From positions 1 through 7,766 of the forward strand of contig DNCF01000250.1 in the NCBI GenBank assembly GCA_003484545.1: a stretch of 7,766 bases of DNA, given 5' to 3'. This document shows, piece after piece, positions 1 through 7,766 of the stretch; the first letter of the stretch is position 1, and each line of letters begins with the position of its first letter. The notes below the pieces were generated by a model. The model saw nothing but the letters and a program-made list of their open reading frames with translations, did not search any database and was not told the DNA's origin. A program made the position numbers and the translations under genes. The DNA comes from Massilia sp. (GTDB taxonomy: Bacteria > Pseudomonadota > Gammaproteobacteria > Burkholderiales > Burkholderiaceae_D).

Positions 1-1162
1 GTGGAAGACGCGGCCCAGGACCTGGCGATGCGCCTGCTGCCGCCCCTGACGGGGCCGGAGAACCTGGCCGCGTCGAAGGCCGCGCTGGCCGCAATGCGGC
101 GCCAGGGCATCACCAGCTTCCTGGACGCCTGGACCGATCGCGAGACCATGACGGCCTTCGCCACGCTGCAGCGCCAGGGCCGGCTGAGCGCGCGCCCATT
201 TCGCGGTGCTGGTCGAGCTCGACAAGGGAACGAGCCCGCGGAGCGCAGTCGCCGAGGTGCTGAAGCAGCAACAGCGCTTCGACCAGGGGCCGACCCGTGC
301 CGCGCCGTCGATGCAGGTGCGCCACGCCAAGCTCTTCATGGATGGCGTGATCGCCGCGCCCGCGTTCACCGGCGCCATGCTCGCACCTTATCTGGTCAAC
401 ACGGGAACCGAAGACCAGCCGAACTGGCAGCCGGGTTCGAGCGATGGGCCGCCGAGCTACTTTTCGGCCCCGGCCCTGCGCGCCACGCTGGCGGAACTGG
501 CCAGGGCCGGCATCGATCCCCACATCCATGCCGACGGCGACCGCGCGGTGCGCGAATCGCTCGATGCCGTCGCCGCGCTGCGCGCCACGGAAGAAGGGAA
601 GAGGGCGCGCCCGGCGATTGCCCACGCCGAGATCGTGGATCCGGGTGACTACGCGCGCTTCGCCCAACTCGGCGTCGTGCCCGTGTTGTCCTTCCAGTGG
701 GCCAAGCCGGCGCCGGACACCGTCGGCGCGCTCGCACCCTATCTCGGCCCGGCGCGCTACGCCACCGTGCAGCCGCAGGCGCTGCTGCTGGAGGCCGGCG
801 CCCGCCTCGCCTACGGCAGCGACTGGCCGGTCGATCCTCTCGACGCCTGGTTTGCGTTGAAGGTGGCCGTCACGCGCACCGCCGCACCTGGCGCGGGCAA
901 GGAGTATGCCGAACGCCTGACCGCGCAGCCGGGCATGCCGCGCGCGGCGGTGCTGCGGGCGACGACGATCGACGCGGCCTGGACCCTGCGCCAGGAAGCG
1001 TCGACCGGCTCGCTGGAGGTGGGAAAACTGGCCGACCTGATCGTCCTCGACCGCAACTACTTCACGATTCCCGAAGAGGACATCGCCAACATCCAGGTGC
1101 TGCAGACCGTGGTCGGCGGCAAGGTCGTGTACGAGGCCGAGGGACAGCCGTTCAGGCCATGA
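1..1162 (+). pseudogene. YtcJ-like amidohydrolase, 5' truncated by the window and frameshifted near position 195
   Basis: This is the C-terminal two-thirds of a metal-dependent amidohydrolase of the YtcJ-like type (TIM-barrel hydrolase acting on C-N bonds; substrate unknown). The first part reads in frame 1 (about 65 codons, through GITSFLDAW to RLSAR). After about position 195 the gene continues only in frame 2, starting HFAVLVELDKG, and runs cleanly to the TGA at 1160-1162. The shift equals one extra base or a loss of two, in a GC-dinucleotide stretch (188-197). Family hallmarks in the second part are KLFMDGV (from 329), HIHADGDRA (521-547, metal-site histidines), an IAHAE histidine (623-625), YGSDWPVDP with the metal-site aspartate at 821-823, and the closing GSLEVGKLADLIVLD strand before the stop. 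A GTG at 206 could restart translation, but it would leave out part of the barrel. A true pseudogene and a sequencing error cannot be told apart here. Family assignment is firm; function is not known. Confidence 0.82.
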
Positions 1163-2132
1163 GCTGGGCCACGATCTCCAGCGACTTCAGGCGCTTGGCC
1201 GGATCGAAGACGTCGCACACGATCATCAATTCGTCGGCGCCGGTCTCGGCGACCAGCCGGTCCAGGCCCGCGCGCACGGTGTCGCGGCTGCCGATCACGC
1301 TGCAACCGAGCATCCGCCCGGCCTGGAATTTCTCCGCGGGCGTCCAGTAGGCCTCGATATCCTCGACCGGCGGCTGCATCAGGCCCGGCACGCCGCGGAA
1401 CAGGTCGGCGAAGGCCATCTGCTGCGAGGTCGCCAGGTAGTGCGCTTCCTCGTCGGTATCGGCCGCGATCACGTTCACGCCGACCAGCGCATACGGCTTG
1501 TCCAGCTGCGCCGAGGGTTTGAAGTGCGAACGGTAGTAGTCGAGCGCCTGGTGCAACATCTGCGGCGCGAAGTGCGAAGCGAAGCCGTAAGGCAGGCCCA
1601 GGTGGGCCGCCAGCTGGGCCCCGAACATGCTGGAACCGAGGATCCAGAGCGGCACCGCGGTGCCCGAGCCCGGCACGGCCTCGATGCCGCCGACCTGGCC
1701 GCCAGGCGCGAGGAAGGCCTGCAGCTCGAGCACGTCCTGGGGAAAGTTCTCGGCGCTGGCCGGGCTGCGGCGCAGGGCGCGCAGGGTGGTCTGGTCGGTG
1801 CCCGGGGCGCGGCCCAGGCCGAGGTCGATACGGCCGGGGAACAGGGTTTCCAGGGTGCCGAACTGCTCGGCGATCACGTAGGGCGCATGGTTCGGCAGCA
1901 TGACGCCGCCGGCGCCGACGCGGATGGTGCTGGTGCCGGCCGCGATGTGGGCGATCACGAGCGAGGTGGCGGCCGTGGTGACGGCCGGCATGTTGTGGTG
2001 CTCGGCCACCCAGATGCGGCGGTAGCCCAGCCGTTCGGCGTGCTGCGCCAGCGTCCTGGCGTCGTCGAGGGCGGTGCGGCGGTCCGAGCCCTGGCGCACG
2101 CGGCCAAGCTCAAGAATGGAAAGTGGGGTCAT
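1152..2132 (-). CDS. LLM-class flavin-dependent oxidoreductase (YhbW/MsnO8-like)
   Basis: A 326-residue cytoplasmic protein of the bacterial luciferase-like monooxygenase superfamily, in the subgroup that includes E. coli YhbW ('luciferase family oxidoreductase, group 1'). Members use reduced FMN (or F420 in other branches), but the substrate of this subgroup is generally unknown. Visible hallmarks are WVAEHHN (residues 41-47), GAGGVMLPNHAP (73-84), and AEQFGTL followed by GRIDLGLGRAPG (100-111), all typical of the TIM-barrel flavin site. Length fits the family. I chose the ATG at 2130-2132 because MTPLSILELG matches the family N-terminus; the 23 residues available upstream are an alanine/proline/arginine-rich extension from non-coding GC-rich DNA. 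The ribosome site is weak (GAGAA about 8-12 bases upstream). The stop lies inside the end of the convergent amidohydrolase gene (11-bp overlap). The 200-bp gap to lysR suggests it has its own promoter. Confidence 0.9.
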   Translation of the reverse strand: MTPLSILELGRVRQGSDRRTALDDARTLAQHAERLGYRRIWVAEHHNMPAVTTAATSLVIAHIAAGTSTIRVGAGGVMLPNHAPYVIAEQFGTLETLFPGRIDLGLGRAPGTDQTTLRALRRSPASAENFPQDVLELQAFLAPGGQVGGIEAVPGSGTAVPLWILGSSMFGAQLAAHLGLPYGFASHFAPQMLHQALDYYRSHFKPSAQLDKPYALVGVNVIAADTDEEAHYLATSQQMAFADLFRGVPGLMQPPVEDIEAYWTPAEKFQAGRMLGCSVIGSRDTVRAGLDRLVAETGADELMIVCDVFDPAKRLKSLEIVAQLMA

Positions 2133-2332
2133 GGTGTGTTCTCGATGTGGGGGAAACCGCGCTGCCGCGGCGGCCGCGCCGCCAGGGCGGATTGCCCACA
2201 CAGGGACGGAGCCTGCCCGTGACCATGCCTGCGCACGGGGCGGGGCCGGCGGCTGCGCTGATGATCTGCGGATGATAGTCGATTACGCGCATTTGCGCTG
2301 ACGACGGCCGCGCCGGCCGGTCACCCCTCGTG
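2133..2332. other. Non-coding spacer between lysR end and oxidoreductase start
   Basis: I find no convincing gene here on either strand. It should hold the end of the lysR transcript and the promoter of the oxidoreductase gene, both on the minus strand. Visible structures are a GC-rich dyad at 2305-2319 (6-bp arms, 3-base loop), a 12-bp near-palindrome GCGCATTTGCGC at 2287-2298, and a TATCAT hexamer on the minus strand (2272-2277) that resembles a -10 box. That hexamer has no good -35 partner. None of the hairpins is followed by a T-tract, so no intrinsic terminator can be called. Confidence 0.5.
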
Positions 2333-3271
2333 CTAGACCCTGCGCTCGTCCGCTTTCGTGTCCGCCAGCTTTTCCCAATAACCCGGGCCGTTGTAGATGT
2401 CCTTCAGATAATCGATGAAATGGCGGATCTTCGCCGGCAGGTAGCGCTGCTGGGGATAGACGGCCTGGATCGGATAGTCGTTGACGGCGAATTCGTCGAG
2501 GACGGTGACCAGTTCGCCGCGCTTGAGTTCGGCCTGGATCTCCCAGGTCGAGCGCCAGCCGATGCCCAGGCCCTGCTTCACCCAGTCGAACAGCAGTTCG
2601 CCGTCGTTGCAGGCCAGGTCGCCGTCGACCCGCACCGCGAACAGCCTGCCGTCGCGGGTGAAGGTCCAGCCGCGCTGCTGGCCGCCCTGCAGGTTGAACG
2701 CGAGGCAGTTGTGGCGCACCAAGTCCTCGGGCGCGGCCGGCACGCCGTGGCGTTCGAAATAGGCCGGCGTGCCGCAGACCACGCGGCGGTTGGGGAAGAG
2801 CGGCACCGCGACGTAGTTTGGGTCCTGCACCTCGCCGATGCGGATCGCCATGTCGTAGCCTTCGCGCACCAGGTCGACCACGCTGTCGGTGAAGTTGAAC
2901 GACATCTTCAGTTCCGGGTGGATCGCGCGGAAGGGCGGGGCGTGCGGGGCCACGTGCGAGCGGCCGAAGGCGGCCGGCGCCGAGACCACCAGGTGGCCGC
3001 GCACCGTGCTGCGCCCCGCGCTGATGCTGTTCTCGGTGATCTCGAAGTCGCGCAGCAACTGGCGGCAGGGCTCGAGGAACTGTTCGCCCAGGGCCGTGAG
3101 CGACAGGCCGCGCGTGGAGCGGTGCATCAGGCGCACGCCGAGCCGGCCTTCGAGCGCATCGAGGCGCCGGCCCATCACCACCGGCGTCACGCCCTCCATC
3201 AGCGCGGCCGCGGCGAAGCTGCCCTTCTCGGTGACGAGGACGAAACTGCGGATCTCGGTATAGCGGTCCAT
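2333..3271 (-). CDS. LysR-type transcriptional regulator, divergent from gcl
   Basis: A 312-residue DNA-binding regulator. An N-terminal winged helix-turn-helix covers roughly residues 4-62 (GSFAAAALMEGVTPVVMGRRLDALE, then LGVRLMHRSTRGLSLT). A linker helix follows, then the effector-binding domain of periplasmic-binding-protein fold from about residue 91 (GHLVVSAPAAFGRSHVAP) to about 295, with the typical DMAIRIGE and GLGIGW segments. This resembles the CrgA-like LysR branch common in Burkholderiales. The start at 3271 gives the usual LysR N-terminus and has a GAGG ribosome site close upstream; an upstream in-frame extension to 3322 (MLLLLPLSIL...) runs through the likely promoter and is rejected. 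It is transcribed away from gcl across a 121-bp gap, the classic arrangement for a LysR protein controlling its neighbour, so control of the glyoxylate operon with a pathway intermediate as effector is a reasonable inference. No ligand can be read from the sequence. Confidence 0.95.
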   Translation of the reverse strand: MDRYTEIRSFVLVTEKGSFAAAALMEGVTPVVMGRRLDALEGRLGVRLMHRSTRGLSLTALGEQFLEPCRQLLRDFEITENSISAGRSTVRGHLVVSAPAAFGRSHVAPHAPPFRAIHPELKMSFNFTDSVVDLVREGYDMAIRIGEVQDPNYVAVPLFPNRRVVCGTPAYFERHGVPAAPEDLVRHNCLAFNLQGGQQRGWTFTRDGRLFAVRVDGDLACNDGELLFDWVKQGLGIGWRSTWEIQAELKRGELVTVLDEFAVNDYPIQAVYPQQRYLPAKIRHFIDYLKDIYNGPGYWEKLADTKADERRV

Positions 3272-3285
3272 GCCTGCCTCACTCC

Positions 3286-3298
3286 ATACTTTTAGTAT
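3286..3298. promoter_or_regulatory. Perfect short palindrome, candidate LysR operator
   Basis: ATACT-TTT-AGTAT is a perfect inverted repeat with 5-bp arms, lying 15-27 bases upstream of the lysR start codon. ATAC/GTAT half-sites resemble LysR boxes, but the spacing is shorter than the usual T-N11-A (here T-N9-A). It overlaps a possible -10 box of lysR, which would fit autorepression. Assignment is from position and symmetry only. Confidence 0.4.
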
Positions 3299-3322
3299 CG
3301 ACAGAGGCAATAGTAGCAGCAA
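3294..3322 (-). promoter_or_regulatory. Possible lysR promoter
   Basis: On the minus strand TTGCTG (3317-3322) and GATACT (3294-3299) are 17 bases apart, each a partial match to the -35 and -10 consensus, with the lysR ATG about 22 bases beyond the -10. The -10 shares bases with the palindrome at 3286-3298. Weak match; a candidate only. Confidence 0.3.
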
Positions 3323-3351
3323 TTCAACATTTCTGGCCCCGGCGCTATCCT
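3323..3351 (+). promoter_or_regulatory. Possible gcl operon promoter
   Basis: TTCAAC (3323-3328) and TATCCT (3346-3351) are separated by exactly 17 bases and lie 41 bases before the gcl start codon. The -35 matches consensus at about 3 of 6 positions and the -10 at 4 of 6, as expected for a promoter that needs an activator. It sits back-to-back with the possible lysR promoter. Confidence 0.35.
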
Positions 3352-3354
3352 GAT

Positions 3355-3376
3355 TTGGAAGATCCGATCAATCCAA
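3355..3376. promoter_or_regulatory. Interrupted dyad in the gcl leader, possible operator
   Basis: TTGGA (3355-3359) and TCCAA (3372-3376) form 5-bp inverted arms around a core containing GATCCGATC, which itself has GAT/ATC symmetry about CCG. The symmetry is imperfect by one base. It lies just downstream of the possible gcl -10 box and upstream of the ribosome site, so it could be a second regulator site or a leader hairpin. Confidence 0.25.
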
Positions 3377-3392
3377 GGCAAGGGAGGCGACT

Positions 3393-5165
<1,773 letters not shown>

Positions 5166-5177
5166 AGGAGAAAGACC

Positions 5178-5954
5178 ATGCCAAGATTTGCCGCCAACCT
5201 GACGATGCTGTTCAACGAGCTGGCCTTCCTCGATCGTTTCGAAGCCGCAGCGAATGCCGGCTTCAAGGGCGTCGAGTACCTGTTCCCCTATGCTTATGAT
5301 GCCGCGGCCCTGGCCGAACGGCTCGACCGCCTGCAGCTGGTCCAGGTCCTGCACAACCTGCCGGCCGGCGACTGGGAGAAGGGCGAGCGCGGCATCGCCT
5401 GCCACCCTGGCCGGGTCGGCGAATTCCAGGACGGCGTCGGCCGCGCCATCGACTACGCCCGCCTGCTCGGCTGCAAGCAGGTGAACTGCCTGGCCGGGAT
5501 CGCACCGGCGGACGCCGACGCTGACGCGGTGCACCGCACCTTCGTCGACAACCTGCGCTTCGCGGCGGAGAAGCTGAAGGGGGCCGGCATCCGTCTCCTG
5601 GTCGAGCCGGTCAACACGCGCGACATCCCGGGCTTCTACCTGAACCGCACCGAGCAGGCGATTGCCATCCTCGACGAGGTCGGGTCCGACAACGTGTTCC
5701 TGCAGTACGACATCTACCACGCCCAGCGCATGGAGGGCGAACTCGCCAACACCATCGAGCGCCACCTGGCGCGCATCGCCCACATCCAGCTGGCCGACAA
5801 TCCGGGGCGCAACGAGCCGGGCACGGGCGAGATCAACTACGCCTGGCTGCTGCGGCACATCGACCGCCTCGGCTACGACGGCTGGATCGGCTGCGAATAC
5901 AAGCCGGCCGCGGACACCCGTGCGGGACTTGGCTGGATCGAGGCCCTGGCCTGA
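5178..5954 (+). CDS. hyi: Hydroxypyruvate isomerase
   Basis: A 258-residue cytoplasmic enzyme of the xylose-isomerase-like TIM-barrel superfamily, the same length as E. coli Hyi. It interconverts hydroxypyruvate and tartronate semialdehyde and so links hydroxypyruvate to the reductase encoded next. Visible features are the N-terminal FAANLTMLFNE, the FKGVEYLFPY strand, LVEPVN with glutamate 143, FLQYDIYH with aspartate 178 and histidine 181, HIQLADNPGRNEPGTGEI with glutamine 204, and GCEYKP with glutamate 240. Residues 143, 178, 204 and 240 occupy the expected divalent-metal and catalytic positions of the fold. The start is fixed by an AAGGAG ribosome site at 5165-5170, which begins at the last base of the gcl stop codon, so translation is probably coupled. 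It lies 12 bases after gcl and 41 before glxR. Confidence 0.96.
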   Translation: MPRFAANLTMLFNELAFLDRFEAAANAGFKGVEYLFPYAYDAAALAERLDRLQLVQVLHNLPAGDWEKGERGIACHPGRVGEFQDGVGRAIDYARLLGCKQVNCLAGIAPADADADAVHRTFVDNLRFAAEKLKGAGIRLLVEPVNTRDIPGFYLNRTEQAIAILDEVGSDNVFLQYDIYHAQRMEGELANTIERHLARIAHIQLADNPGRNEPGTGEINYAWLLRHIDRLGYDGWIGCEYKPAADTRAGLGWIEALA

Positions 5955-5962
5955 ACGACGAC

Positions 5963-5980
5963 AACAAGACAAAACAAGAC
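5963..5980 (+). repeat. Tandem AACAAGAC octamer in the hyi-glxR gap
   Basis: AACAAGAC occurs at 5963-5970 and again at 5973-5980, separated by two A bases, in the 41-base A-rich spacer just before the glxR ribosome site AAGGAG (5984-5989). The spacer contrasts with the GC-rich genes on both sides. An unstructured A-rich leader can favour ribosome loading; no other role is evident, and the repeat may be chance in low-complexity sequence. Confidence 0.5.
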
Positions 5981-5995
5981 ATCAAGGAGAACGAC

Positions 5996-6886
5996 ATGGC
6001 AACGATCGGATTCATTGGGCTGGGCATCATGGGTGCGCCGATGGCGGGACATCTCGCCAACCACGGACACCGCCTGTTCACCTACACGCATGGCGAGACG
6101 CCGGCCTCCCTCATCGAGGCCGGCGCGGTGGCCTGCGCCAACAGCGCCGAGGTCGCAAGGCAGGCGGACGTGATCATCGTCATGGTGCCGGACACGCCCC
6201 AAGTGGAAGAAGTGCTGTTCGGCGAATTCGGCGTGGCCGCCGGGCTCACCGAAGGCAAGGTGGTGGTCGACATGAGCTCGATCTCGCCGGTGGCGACCAA
6301 GGATTTCGCGAAGCGCATCCGCGAATTCGGCTGCGAGTACCTGGACGCGCCGGTGTCGGGCGGCGAGGTCGGCGCCAAGGCGGCCAGCCTCACCATCATG
6401 GTGGGCGGCAGCGAAGCGGCCTTCGACCGGGTGCGTCCGCTGTTCCAGCTGATGGGCAAGAACATCACCCTGGTCGGCGGCAACGGCGACGGCCAGATCA
6501 CCAAGGTCGCCAACCAGATCATCGTGGCCCTGACCATCGAGGCGGTCGGCGAGGCCCTGCTGCTGGCGGCCAAGGCCGGCGCCGATCCGGCCCGGGTGCG
6601 CGAAGCGCTGATGGGCGGCTTCGCCTCCTCGCGCATCCTGGAAGTGCACGGCGAGCGCATGGTCAAGCGCAACTTCGCGCCGGGCTTCCGCATCGACCTG
6701 CACCGCAAGGACCTGAACCTGGCGTTGACCACTGCGCGCCAGCTCGGCGTGGCGCTGCCGAACACCGCCACCGCCCAGGAGCTGTTCAACACCTGCGCGG
6801 CCCACGAGGGCGGCAGCTGGGACCACTCGGCCATGGTGCGGGCGCTGGAAATCATGGCCAACTTCTCCATCGGCCAGGAAGCCTGA
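5996..6886 (+). CDS. glxR: 2-hydroxy-3-oxopropionate (tartronate semialdehyde) reductase
   Basis: A 296-residue member of the beta-hydroxyacid dehydrogenase family that reduces tartronate semialdehyde to D-glycerate with NAD(P)H. The N-terminal Rossmann domain begins with GFIGLGIMGAPMA (residues 5-17). The substrate-binding motif DAPVSGGEVGA lies at 117-127, and the catalytic lysine is K170 in GDGQITKVANQ, with N173 beside it. The all-helical C-terminal domain follows, with FRIDLHRKDLNLAL. Length matches E. coli GlxR (292). Its place between hyi and a glycerate kinase in a gcl operon favours the glxR role over the paralogous garR role or 3-hydroxyisobutyrate dehydrogenase, which share the same fold. 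The start follows an AAGGAG site at 5984-5989. The TGA stop overlaps the next gene's ATG by one base, so the two are probably translationally coupled. Confidence 0.96.
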   Translation: MATIGFIGLGIMGAPMAGHLANHGHRLFTYTHGETPASLIEAGAVACANSAEVARQADVIIVMVPDTPQVEEVLFGEFGVAAGLTEGKVVVDMSSISPVATKDFAKRIREFGCEYLDAPVSGGEVGAKAASLTIMVGGSEAAFDRVRPLFQLMGKNITLVGGNGDGQITKVANQIIVALTIEAVGEALLLAAKAGADPARVREALMGGFASSRILEVHGERMVKRNFAPGFRIDLHRKDLNLALTTARQLGVALPNTATAQELFNTCAAHEGGSWDHSAMVRALEIMANFSIGQEA

Positions 6887-7766
6887 TGGACGCCGGCCAC
6901 CGCGAACTGCTGGCGCGCATGTTCGAGGCCGCGGTCGACGCGGCCCAGCCGGCGCGCCGCATTCCCCTCTACCTGCCCGAGCCGCCGAAGGGACGCACCG
7001 TCGTCATCGGCTTCGGCAAGGCCTCGGCGGCGATGGCGCAGGCGTTCGAACGCGCCTGGCCGGGGCCGCTGAGCGGCCTGGTGGTCACGCGCTACGGCTA
7101 TGCGGTGCCCTGCGAGCGTATCCGCATCGTCGAGGCGGCCCATCCGGTGCCGGACGCCGCCGGGCTGCAGGCGGCGCGCCAGATGCTGGAGACGGTGCAG
7201 GGCCTGGGTCCGGACGACCTGGTGATCTGCCTGGTGTCCGGCGGCGGCTCGGCGCTGCTGCCCTTGCCGGGTGCCGGCATCGCGCTGGAAGACAAGCAGG
7301 CCATCAACCGCGCGCTGCTGGCCTGCGGCGCCAGCATCACCGAGATGAACTGCGTGCGCCGCCACCTCTCGCGGATCAAGGGCGGGCGTCTGGCGGCGGC
7401 CTGCCATCCGGCGCGCGTCGTGAACCTGCTGATCTCGGACGTGCCAGGCGACGATCCGGTCGACATCGCCTCCGGGCCGACGGTGGGCGACGCGACGACC
7501 TGCCAAGATGCGCTGGCGATCGTGCGGCGTTACGACATCGCGCTGCCTCCAGGCGCGCGGGCCCTGCTCGAGAGCGGGCTTGGCGAAAGCATTAAACCGG
7601 ACGATCCGCGCCTGGCCCGGGTCACGACTCACCTGATCGCTTCGCCCCAGATGGCGCTCGAAGCGGCGGCGGAGGTGGCGCGCGCGGCCGGCGTCACACC
7701 CGTGATCCTCGGCGACAGCATCGAGGGCGAGGCGCGCGAGGTGGCCAAGGTCATGGCCGGCATCGC
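6886..7766 (+). CDS. ttuD: Glycerate 2-kinase, MOFRL/DUF4147 type, 3' end beyond the window
   Basis: The first 293 residues of a kinase that phosphorylates D-glycerate to 2-phosphoglycerate with ATP, completing the route from glyoxylate to glycolysis. The frame is open from the ATG at 6886 to the window edge with no stop. It shows GFGKAS (42-47, lysine 45), EAAHPVPD (83-90), the glycine-rich SGGGSALL (118-125), HLSRIKGGRLA (160-170), SDVPGDD (184-190) and SGPT (196-199), all standard for the N-terminal domain of GckA/TtuD. The smaller C-terminal MOFRL domain should follow outside the window (family length is about 420). The start overlaps the glxR stop (TGATG) and is preceded by AGGAAG at 6876-6881. 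This family was first labelled hydroxypyruvate reductase in the tartrate literature (TtuD), and databases still carry that name. The motifs and operon position support the kinase. It is unrelated to the GlxK/GarK kinase of E. coli. Confidence 0.93.
   Translation, partial: MDAGHRELLARMFEAAVDAAQPARRIPLYLPEPPKGRTVVIGFGKASAAMAQAFERAWPGPLSGLVVTRYGYAVPCERIRIVEAAHPVPDAAGLQAARQMLETVQGLGPDDLVICLVSGGGSALLPLPGAGIALEDKQAINRALLACGASITEMNCVRRHLSRIKGGRLAAACHPARVVNLLISDVPGDDPVDIASGPTVGDATTCQDALAIVRRYDIALPPGARALLESGLGESIKPDDPRLARVTTHLIASPQMALEAAAEVARAAGVTPVILGDSIEGEAREVAKVMAGI

Noticed and set aside
2169..2183. GGCGG/CCGCC hairpin upstream of the oxidoreductase
   Set aside because: The arms are only 5 bp in very GC-rich sequence where such matches are common, with no T-tract or regulatory context.
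1440..2222. 260-codon plus-strand open frame opposite the flavin oxidoreductase
   Set aside because: It is antisense to a gene with clear luciferase-family motifs, extends into the non-coding spacer, and has no recognisable domain.
2305..2319. Intrinsic terminator for lysR
   Set aside because: The dyad is GC-rich and close to the stop, but no run of T follows it on the minus strand.
2330..3295. 321-codon plus-strand open frame opposite lysR
   Set aside because: It mirrors a well-recognised LysR protein, with arginine/histidine/alanine-rich composition typical of a shadow frame and no convincing start.
3272..3322. N-terminal extension of LysR with a hydrophobic stretch (MLLLLPLSIL)
   Set aside because: It would run through the palindrome and likely promoter, and LysR proteins normally start a few residues before the helix-turn-helix, as the ATG at 3271 gives.
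5873..6826. 317-codon minus-strand open frame opposite glxR
   Set aside because: It overlaps a second antisense frame in the same place; both are by-products of high GC content.
6082..7632. 516-codon open frame on the minus strand opposite glxR and the glycerate kinase
   Set aside because: It crosses the glxR-kinase junction antisense and shows no family motif; the plus-strand kinase frame is clearly the real gene.

Overview
The window is GC-rich DNA with strong G/C preference at third codon positions. The protein sequences look proteobacterial, and the gene order and LysR type suggest Burkholderiales (an Oxalobacteraceae/Massilia-like organism is my best guess, from overall resemblance only). 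I see no mobile elements, CRISPR arrays, RNA genes, phage genes or toxin-antitoxin modules.

Layout: (1) Positions 1-1162, + strand, hold the 3' part of a YtcJ-like metal-dependent amidohydrolase. Its 5' end is outside the window and its reading frame is broken near position 195. (2) Positions 1152-2132, - strand, hold a YhbW-like LLM-class flavin oxidoreductase whose end overlaps the amidohydrolase end tail-to-tail by 11 bp. (3) A 200-bp non-coding spacer follows. (4) Positions 2333-3271, - strand, hold a LysR-type regulator. (5) A 121-bp divergent control region carries a perfect short palindrome and a second dyad. (6) From 3393 to the right edge, + strand, runs a tightly packed operon: gcl (glyoxylate carboligase), hyi (hydroxypyruvate isomerase), glxR (tartronate semialdehyde reductase) and a MOFRL-type glycerate 2-kinase (ttuD/gckA) cut off by the window end.

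The four operon genes form one complete pathway. Two glyoxylate are condensed to tartronate semialdehyde plus CO2 (Gcl). Hyi interconverts tartronate semialdehyde and hydroxypyruvate, GlxR reduces tartronate semialdehyde to D-glycerate, and the kinase makes 2-phosphoglycerate, which enters glycolysis. This lets the cell grow on or detoxify C2 compounds such as glycolate and glyoxylate, or the glyoxylate from purine/allantoin breakdown. No glyoxylate-producing gene is in view, so the source is unknown. The divergent LysR gene is the obvious candidate regulator, but that is inferred from position only.

I do not find a previously undescribed system. The points most worth checking are the frameshift in the amidohydrolase, the control elements between lysR and gcl, a rare-codon patch inside gcl, and the tail-to-tail overlap.
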